DNA from: Kiritimatiellia bacterium
GTDB lineage: Bacteria; Verrucomicrobiota; Kiritimatiellia; RFP12; UBA3636
Assembly (NCBI GenBank): GCA_017413145.1
Contig: JAFPUX010000031.1
Location: 1 to 6,076, forward strand
Direction: 5' to 3'
DNA: 6,076 bases
Within the stretch, counting starts at the first letter, position 1; each line of letters starts with the position of its first letter. The notes beneath the pieces were generated by a model that worked only from the letters and a program-made list of their open reading frames with translations, was not told the origin of the DNA and made no database searches. A program made the translations under genes and the position numbers. Below are positions 1 to 4,273 of this stretch, piece by piece.

Positions 1-920
1 GCGGCGGCGCGGCGGGCGCGGTCGCGTCGGGGTCGGCCGCGCACGGCGCCGGCCACGCGGCGCTCACGGAGGAGATGCGGAAGAACCTCGAGAAGAGCTT
101 CGGCTTCGACAAGCCGCTCCCCGTGCGCTACTGGAACTGGCTCGTGCGCGACCGCTGCGGCCTGCGCGCCAAGTCGGTCCAGTACACCGACCGCACCGCG
201 TGGGACCTCATCGCCTCGCGCATCCCCGTGTCGCTCTGGTTCGGCATCCCCGGATTCTTCCTCGCCTACCTCGTGTGCATCCCGCTCGGCATCGCCAAGG
301 CCGTGCGGCGCGGGTCGGCGTTCGACCTGGCGTCCTCCGCGCTCGTCTTCGCCGGCTACGCGATCCCCGCCTTCGCGCTCGGCATGCTCCTCAAGACGCT
401 GCTGTGCGGCACGTCGGAGGCCTTCTGGGACGTCCTCCCGCTCGGCGGCTTCGAGAGCGACGGATTTTCGTCGATGTCCTTCGGCGCCAAGGCCGCCGAC
501 CGCTTCGCGCACATGGTTCTGCCGGTCGTCTGCTACATGGCCGGTTCGTTCGCGATGCTCACGCTGCTCGTGAAGAACTCGCTCCTCGACCAGCTCGGCG
601 CCGACTACGTCCGCACCGTCCTCGCGCGCGGCGCGTCGCTGCGGCGCGCGGTCTGGTGCCACGCGCTGCGCAACGCGCTCGTCCCGGTGGCGACCGGCTT
701 CGGCGGCGTCCTCGCCGTCTTCTTCGCCGGGTCGGTGATCGTCGAATCGGTCTTCGACATCCCCGGCATGGGCAAGCTCTCGCTCGAGGCGCTCGAATCG
801 CGCGACTATCCTGTCTTCCTCGGCCTGCTCTCCGTCACCTCCATCCTCGGCCTCGCCGGCCAGCTTCTCTCCGACCTGGCCTACGTCCTCATCGACCCCC
901 GCGTGCGGTTTTCGAAATGA
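1..920 (+). CDS. yejB: YejB-like peptide ABC importer permease, 5' end outside window
   Basis: Inner-membrane permease of the peptide/nickel (Opp/Dpp) ABC importer class, closest by recall to YejB, which works with YejA, YejE and YejF to import peptides (microcin C in E. coli). The frame is open from base 3, and the ATG at 75 is probably internal: YejB proteins are about 360 residues, only 305 codons are visible, and the usual first membrane helix is missing. The segment FGFDKPLPVRYW, just after that Met, matches the family's conserved block ahead of the core. Numbering from Met75, likely membrane helices are 51-73, 84-109, 145-167, 203-226 and 246-271. The cytoplasmic EAA coupling loop is about 178-200 (YVRTVLARGASLRRAV, then HALRNA). 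The C-terminus has the typical SDLAYVLIDPRVRF ending. The TGA stop overlaps the next gene's ATG (ATGA, 917-920), so translational coupling is likely. Family assignment is strong; the Yej subfamily rests on remembered similarity. Confidence 0.9.
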   Translation, partial: GGAAGAVASGSAAHGAGHAALTEEMRKNLEKSFGFDKPLPVRYWNWLVRDRCGLRAKSVQYTDRTAWDLIASRIPVSLWFGIPGFFLAYLVCIPLGIAKAVRRGSAFDLASSALVFAGYAIPAFALGMLLKTLLCGTSEAFWDVLPLGGFESDGFSSMSFGAKAADRFAHMVLPVVCYMAGSFAMLTLLVKNSLLDQLGADYVRTVLARGASLRRAVWCHALRNALVPVATGFGGVLAVFFAGSVIVESVFDIPGMGKLSLEALESRDYPVFLGLLSVTSILGLAGQLLSDLAYVLIDPRVRFSK

Positions 921-3900
921 GAAAGAACCCGCCATCCACCCCTTGGGGCCGTTTTCGCGCCAGCCGGCGCGGTTGGTGGTCGTTTCTCCTGCTCGCGGGG
1001 ATCTTCGCCGTCTCGCTGTGCGCGGATTGGATCGCGCCCGATCCGGGGAAGACCTTCGGACCGGAGGCGATCGAGCCCTACCTGCGGCCGGAGAAGGTTT
1101 CCGGCGGTCACTACCCGGTCGCGGCGGCGGAATACGCCGCGGCCCCCGATTCCGACACTCCTCACTCGTCACTCGTCACTCGTCACTCGTCACTCCATCT
1201 CCTCCGCGCATGGGGCGACACGGAACGCTTCGCGGCCGCGCTCGAAGCGCCGCTCCCGGCCGCGCTCGCGCCCGCTATCGAAGCACGCCTGCGCGGCGAA
1301 GCGGCGCCGGCCTTCGAATGCACCGCAGGTGACGTCTCCTTCCGCCTCGCCCCCTCCTCCCCTCCCACCACCCAACCACCCAACCACCAAACCACCAAAC
1401 CACCTAACCACCCAACCACCCAACCAACCGTCCGCGTCTACCTGCGCCGCGCCGACTGGCGTACCGCGCCGCCGGAAGACAATGCGCAATGCTCAATGCG
1501 CAATGCGCAAGACTCTTCCACTCGTCACTCGTCACTCGTCACTCGTCACTCCGGTTCGAGCGGCCCGCCGCTCGAACCGGCGGTGTTCCCCTTCCGTCCG
1601 GTGCCGGGGCATCCGTTCGGGTTCGACAACGCGGGGCGCGACGTGTTCGCGCTCGTCCTGCACGCGACGCGCATCGCGCTCGCGTTCGGCCTGCTGCTCA
1701 CGCTCGCGTCGCTGCTTCTCGGCGTGGTCGCCGGCGCGGTGCAGGGTTACTTCGCGGGCTGGACGGACCTGGCGGGCCAGCGCTTCACCGAAATCTGGGG
1801 CGCGTTGCCGTTCCTCTACGTCGTGATCTTCCTCGGCAACGCGTTCGGCCGCTCGTTCGGGCTGCTGCTCGTCTGCTACGCGATCTTCAACTGGATCGGA
1901 ACGGCCGCCTACGTGCGCGCCGAGTTCCTGCGACTGCGCGGGCGGCCGTTCGTCGAGGCGGCGCGCGTGCAGGGTCTCCCCTCGCGCCGCATCATGCTGC
2001 GCCACGTCCTCCCGAACGCGCTCACGCCGCTCGTCACGCTCTTCCCGTTCCTGCTCGTCGGCGCGATCGGGTCGCTCGCGGCGCTGGACTACCTCGGCTT
2101 CGGCCTGCCGGCCGGCACGCCGTCGTGGGGCGAGCTGCTCCAGCAGGCGCAGGGCGCGCGCGGCGCGTGGTGGCTCGTGCTCTGGCCCTCGCTCGCGCTC
2201 TTCGTCGTCATGCTCCTCGGCGTCTTCGTCGGCGAGGGCCTCCGCGACGCGTTCGACCCGAAGCCGGTTAGCTCGTTGGACCGGGAGCCCCGCCGTGCCC
2301 CGGCGCTCCGCGCCGGGGCACGCGGGGCTCAAGCCCAACGGCAGGGCGAGGAAGCCACAAGGCCGTCTCCGGGGGAAGCTTTCCCGCATCCGGCCGAGGT
2401 TTCTTCCCCCGCCTCCGCCGCAAGCGCCAGCGAAGCGGCCCCCTTTCCAAGCACACAGGTCCTCGACGCCGGCATCGGCGCCGAGGCGCCGGTGCTGGCC
2501 GTCGAGGACCTTCGCATCTCCTTCGACACCGCGCAGGGTGAGCTTCGCGCCGTGGACGGCGTATCATTGACGCTCCGCCGCGGTGAGACGCTCGGGCTCG
2601 TCGGCGAATCGGGTTGCGGCAAGTCGGTGACGGCGATGTCGGTGCTGCGGCTTGTTCCGTCGCCGCCCGGCCGCCTCGTCTCGGGCTCGATCCGCTACCG
2701 GGGCCGCGACCTCGCGACGATGCCGCTCGCGGAGCTGCGCAATATCCGCGGCGGCGCGATCGGCATGGTCTTCCAGGACCCGATGTCCGCGCTCTCGCCG
2801 CTGCGCCGCGTCGGCCCGCAGCTGCTCGAGGCCGTTCGCCTGCATCGCGCGGTCTCCCGCGCCGAAGGTCTCCGCCTCGCCCGCGAGGCGCTCGAACGCT
2901 GCGGCATCCCCGATCCGGACCGCTGCCTGCGCGAATTCCCGTTCCGCCTCTCCGGCGGCATGCAGCAGCGCGTCATGATCGCCGCCGCCCTCCTCTCCGA
3001 ACCGGAGCTCGTGATCGCGGACGAGCCGACGACCGCGCTCGACGTGACGGTCCAGGCGCAGGTGCTGGAGCTGCTGCGCACCGCGCGCGGCCCGGACACC
3101 GCGCTGCTCCTCATCTCGCACGACATGGCGGTCGTCCGCTCCGTGTGCGAACGCATCGCGGTCATGTACGCCGGGCGCATCGTCGAGGAAGGCCCCGCGG
3201 ACGAAGTCTTCTCGCACCCGCGCCACCCCTACACTGCCGCGCTTCTCGCCGCGATGCCCTCGCGCCACGCACCCGGCGAGCGCCTCCCCGCGATCCCCGG
3301 CACCCTTCCCTCCCCGCTCGCGCTGCCCGAAGGCTGCCGCTTCGCGCCGCGGTGCAAGCGCGCCGGGGCCGCGTGCCGCGGCCCCGGCAGTGACGAGAGA
3401 CGAGTGACGAGTGACGAGAGAGGGCATGTCTGGGACTGCCTCGATCCGATGCCCGCGGACGCGGAGCGGACGCCATCCTGCCATGCGACAACGACGGCGG
3501 CGACCGCGGCAGCCGCGGTGCGGCGGCCCGCGGCGCCGCCGCTGCTGTCGCTTCGCTCGCTCAGCAAGCAGTATCCCCGCGTCCTCGCGCTCGACGGCGC
3601 GACGCTCGACCTGGCACCGGGCGAGACGCTCGCGGTCGTGGGCGAATCCGGTTCGGGCAAGACGACGCTCGCGCGCCTCGTGGCGGGGTTGGAGCGAGCG
3701 ACCGCGGGCGACATCCTCTTCGACGGCGCGCCGCTGCCGTTCGACCGCTCGCGCGCGCAACGCCGCGAGATCCAGATGGTCTTCCAGGACCCCTACGCCT
3801 CGCTCAACCCGCGCGGGCGGATCGGCGACCTCGTCACGGAGGGCGCGTTCGTGCACGGACTCGTGGATCGCGCGGGGCGCGCCGCGCTCGCGCGGGAGCT

Positions 3901-4273
3901 ACTCGCGGCGGTCGGGCTGCCGCCGGAGGCGGCGGCGCGGCATCCGCACGAGTTCTCGGGCGGACAGCTGCAGCGCGTCTCGATCGCCCGCGCGCTGGCG
4001 CTGGAGCCGCGCCTGCTGCTCTGCGACGAGCCGGTCTCGGCGCTGGACGTTTCCGTGCAGGCGCAGATCCTGAACCTCCTCGCCGACCTCAAGCGCGAGC
4101 GCGGCCCGGCGATGCTGTTCATCACGCACGACCTGGCGGTCGCGCGCTCGGTCGCGGACCGCGTGGCCGTCATGGCCGCCGGCCGCATCGTCGAGCTCGG
4201 CCCCGCCGCGAAGATCTTCTCCGCGCCGGAGCACCCCGTCACGCACTCGCTTCTCGCCGCGGAACCGCGCTAG
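917..4273 (+). CDS. YejE-YejF fusion: peptide importer permease joined to tandem ATPase
   Basis: One uninterrupted 1118-residue frame encodes a permease (about 1-451), a linker (452-525) and two ABC ATPase domains (526-1118). In related bacteria these are separate YejE (about 340 aa) and YejF (about 530 aa). I chose the ATG at 917 because it overlaps the yejB stop and gives a proper YejE N-terminus with a membrane helix at 20-36. The open frame upstream of it is only a shadow of yejB. No clear Shine-Dalgarno precedes the ATG, which fits coupling to yejB. With YejB the protein would make a complete importer with one copy of each permease and two ATPase sites. Oddities: four tandem arrays in the first periplasmic segment, a fifth in the ATPase half, and a palindrome in the linker. 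An independent ATPase start at GTG 2492 is possible, and a one-base assembly error at 2265-2271 could mimic a fusion. Both halves look intact. Confidence 0.88.
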   Translation: MRKNPPSTPWGRFRASRRGWWSFLLLAGIFAVSLCADWIAPDPGKTFGPEAIEPYLRPEKVSGGHYPVAAAEYAAAPDSDTPHSSLVTRHSSLHLLRAWGDTERFAAALEAPLPAALAPAIEARLRGEAAPAFECTAGDVSFRLAPSSPPTTQPPNHQTTKPPNHPTTQPTVRVYLRRADWRTAPPEDNAQCSMRNAQDSSTRHSSLVTRHSGSSGPPLEPAVFPFRPVPGHPFGFDNAGRDVFALVLHATRIALAFGLLLTLASLLLGVVAGAVQGYFAGWTDLAGQRFTEIWGALPFLYVVIFLGNAFGRSFGLLLVCYAIFNWIGTAAYVRAEFLRLRGRPFVEAARVQGLPSRRIMLRHVLPNALTPLVTLFPFLLVGAIGSLAALDYLGFGLPAGTPSWGELLQQAQGARGAWWLVLWPSLALFVVMLLGVFVGEGLRDAFDPKPVSSLDREPRRAPALRAGARGAQAQRQGEEATRPSPGEAFPHPAEVSSPASAASASEAAPFPSTQVLDAGIGAEAPVLAVEDLRISFDTAQGELRAVDGVSLTLRRGETLGLVGESGCGKSVTAMSVLRLVPSPPGRLVSGSIRYRGRDLATMPLAELRNIRGGAIGMVFQDPMSALSPLRRVGPQLLEAVRLHRAVSRAEGLRLAREALERCGIPDPDRCLREFPFRLSGGMQQRVMIAAALLSEPELVIADEPTTALDVTVQAQVLELLRTARGPDTALLLISHDMAVVRSVCERIAVMYAGRIVEEGPADEVFSHPRHPYTAALLAAMPSRHAPGERLPAIPGTLPSPLALPEGCRFAPRCKRAGAACRGPGSDERRVTSDERGHVWDCLDPMPADAERTPSCHATTTAATAAAAVRRPAAPPLLSLRSLSKQYPRVLALDGATLDLAPGETLAVVGESGSGKTTLARLVAGLERATAGDILFDGAPLPFDRSRAQRREIQMVFQDPYASLNPRGRIGDLVTEGAFVHGLVDRAGRAALARELLAAVGLPPEAAARHPHEFSGGQLQRVSIARALALEPRLLLCDEPVSALDVSVQAQILNLLADLKRERGPAMLFITHDLAVARSVADRVAVMAAGRIVELGPAAKIFSAPEHPVTHSLLAAEPR
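1156..1195 (+). repeat. (cactcgt)n heptamer array 1, inside yejE
   Basis: Five full 7-bp units plus cactc. The first unit is cactcct (one mismatch) and the remaining 33 bp are a perfect (cactcgt)4 plus cactc. The array is translated as HSSLVTR-type peptide in the periplasmic segment of the YejE portion. The same 33-bp core recurs at 1519-1551. Confidence 0.98.
1366..1429 (+). repeat. (aaccaccN)n octamer array, inside yejE
   Basis: About eight 8-bp units of the form aaccaccN, where N is c, a or t. The first unit has one mismatch and the last is degenerate. The array directly follows a pyrimidine-rich tract at about 1337-1365. It is read in frame as Thr/Pro/Gln/Asn/His-rich peptide with an 8-residue period (TTQPPNHQ, TTKPPNHP), likely disordered in the periplasm. 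Confidence 0.95.
1481..1508 (+). repeat. (aatgcgc)n heptamer array, inside yejE
   Basis: Four 7-bp units: aatgcgc, aatgctc, aatgcgc, aatgcgc. They are translated as NAQCSMRNAQ-type peptide within the YejE periplasmic segment. This is a different sequence family from cactcgt but has the same unit length, and it is separated from the second cactcgt array by only 10 bp. Confidence 0.95.
1519..1551 (+). repeat. (cactcgt)n heptamer array 2, inside yejE
   Basis: A perfect (cactcgt)4 plus cactc, 33 bp, identical to the core of array 1 at 1163-1195. It starts in a different codon phase from array 1. Because 7 and 3 are coprime, it still encodes the same cyclic peptide HSSLVTR. Its last base is the first base of a perfect palindrome (1551-1580). 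Confidence 0.98.
1551..1580. repeat. Perfect inverted repeat abutting heptamer array 2
   Basis: Arms of 13 bp (ccggttcgagcgg at 1551-1563 and its exact complement at 1568-1580) around a 4-nt loop cccg. It lies in frame within yejE, encoding GSSGPPLEPA, and begins exactly where the (cactcgt)n array ends. There is no T-tract, so it is not a typical intrinsic terminator. It could form a hairpin in the mRNA or at the DNA level. Confidence 0.9.
2274..2340. repeat. Large imperfect palindrome in the permease-ATPase linker
   Basis: Inner stem: 2285-2305 pairs with 2311-2330, 20 base pairs with one bulged C at 2293 and a 5-nt apex ctccg. Outer stem: cgttgg at 2274-2279 pairs with ccaacg at 2335-2340 across a 5/4-nt internal loop. 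It starts a few bases after the expected end of YejE and is translated as an Arg/Ala-rich linker. There is no T-tract. It resembles intergenic palindromic elements more than protein-coding sequence, so this stretch may be a former intergenic spacer now read through. Confidence 0.88.
2483..2494 (+). promoter_or_regulatory. Possible internal ribosome binding site and GTG start for the ATPase half
   Basis: GAGG at 2483-2486 lies 5 nt before an in-frame GTG at 2492, which begins exactly at the first strand of ATPase domain 1 (VLAVEDLRISF). There is no in-frame ATG between the end of the permease and this point. Such motifs arise by chance in GC-rich DNA, so this only shows that separate synthesis of a YejF-like protein is possible. 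Confidence 0.3.
3362..3388. repeat. Perfect inverted repeat abutting the reverse heptamer array
   Basis: Arms of 12 bp (gccggggccgcg at 3362-3373 and its exact complement at 3377-3388) around a 3-nt loop tgc, which is the codon for the third conserved cysteine (Cys820) of the ATPase C-terminal region. The next base, 3389, begins the reverse (cactcgt)n array. There is no T-tract. Confidence 0.9.
3389..3423 (-). repeat. (cactcgt)n heptamer array 3, reverse orientation, inside yejF portion
   Basis: On the plus strand there are five 7-bp units: agtgacg, agagacg, agtgacg, agtgacg, agagagg. This is the reverse complement of the cactcgt family in a rotated register. It is translated as SDERRVTSDER between the third and fourth conserved cysteines. 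The distance from Cys820 to the GH motif (836-837) is close to what I recall for the family. The array may therefore have replaced, not lengthened, the original segment. Confidence 0.93.
4270..4273. other. Convergent stop codons sharing CTAG
   Basis: The transporter gene ends with TAG at 4271-4273 and the minus-strand gene ends with TAG at 4272-4270. The two genes overlap by four bases through one CTAG palindrome. No terminator-like hairpin with a T-tract is visible on either side, so each transcript probably runs into the opposite gene. Confidence 0.95.

Larger units (their letters stand above)
917..2269 (+). other. yejE: YejE-like permease portion of the fusion, with enlarged periplasmic segment
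   Basis: Residues 1-451 of the fusion. Helix 1 is at 20-36, preceded by a positively charged RASRRGWW stretch typical of the YejE/OppC N-terminus. The conserved block HPFGFDNAGRDVFA begins at residue 232, followed by helices at about 252-275, 298-310, 314-332, 372-395 and 418-438. The EAA coupling loop is at 347-367 (EAARVQG, then RHVLPNA), and LDYLGFGLPAGTPSWGELL at 390-408 is a family signature. GEGLRDAFDP (439-448) matches the usual C-terminus, so the permease would be expected to stop near 2267. The portion is about 110 residues longer than E. coli YejE. The excess lies between helix 1 and residue 232, where the repeat arrays encode HSSLVTR and TTQPPNHP-like peptide. That segment is predicted to face the periplasm. 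The membrane core itself is undisturbed. Confidence 0.88.
2492..4273 (+). other. yejF: YejF-like tandem ABC ATPase portion of the fusion
   Basis: Residues 526-1118 hold two complete nucleotide-binding domains that power import. Domain 1: Walker A GESGCGKS 563-570, Q-loop Gln620, signature LSGGMQQR from 678, Walker B ending Asp702-Glu703, H-loop His735. It is followed by the oligopeptide-transporter C-terminal region, with cysteines 807, 813, 820 and 841 in the known CxFAPRC...C...GHxxxC pattern. Domain 2 starts about 876: Walker A GESGSGKT 909-916, Q-loop Gln957, signature FSGGQLQR from 1013, Walker B ending Asp1037-Glu1038, H-loop His1071. No catalytic residue is missing, so both sites should be active. 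A reverse-orientation heptamer array encodes residues 825-835, between the third and fourth cysteines. The double-ATPase architecture is typical of YejF and some GsiA/DdpD-F-type proteins. The permease neighbours favour YejF. Confidence 0.9.

Noticed and set aside
200..916. Upstream extension of the yejE-yejF frame back to the ATG at 200
   Set aside because: This stretch is the shifted frame of yejB and gives Arg/His-rich sequence with no family similarity. The proper YejE start is the ATG at 917.
1120..1249. Inverted repeats at 1120-1141 and 1226-1249 as partners of heptamer array 1
   Set aside because: The arms are about 7 bp with loops of 8 bp or more, lie 15-30 bp away from the array, and are expected by chance at this GC content.
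1156..1551. CRISPR array
   Set aside because: The units are 7-8 bp and directly adjacent, without unique spacers of 25-40 bp, and they lie inside an open gene.
2371..2410. Inverted pair gggggaag / cttccccc in the linker
   Set aside because: The arms are exact but the loop is 24 nt and the sequence is low-complexity. It is too weak to call a separate element.
1532..3856. Long open frames on the minus strand opposite yejE-yejF
   Set aside because: They are Arg/Glu/Ala-rich antisense reflections of GC-rich coding sequence. The plus strand has clear family motifs throughout.
4258..4269. Small hairpin as a terminator of the transporter gene
   Set aside because: The stem is only 4-5 bp, lies within codons and has no T-tract.
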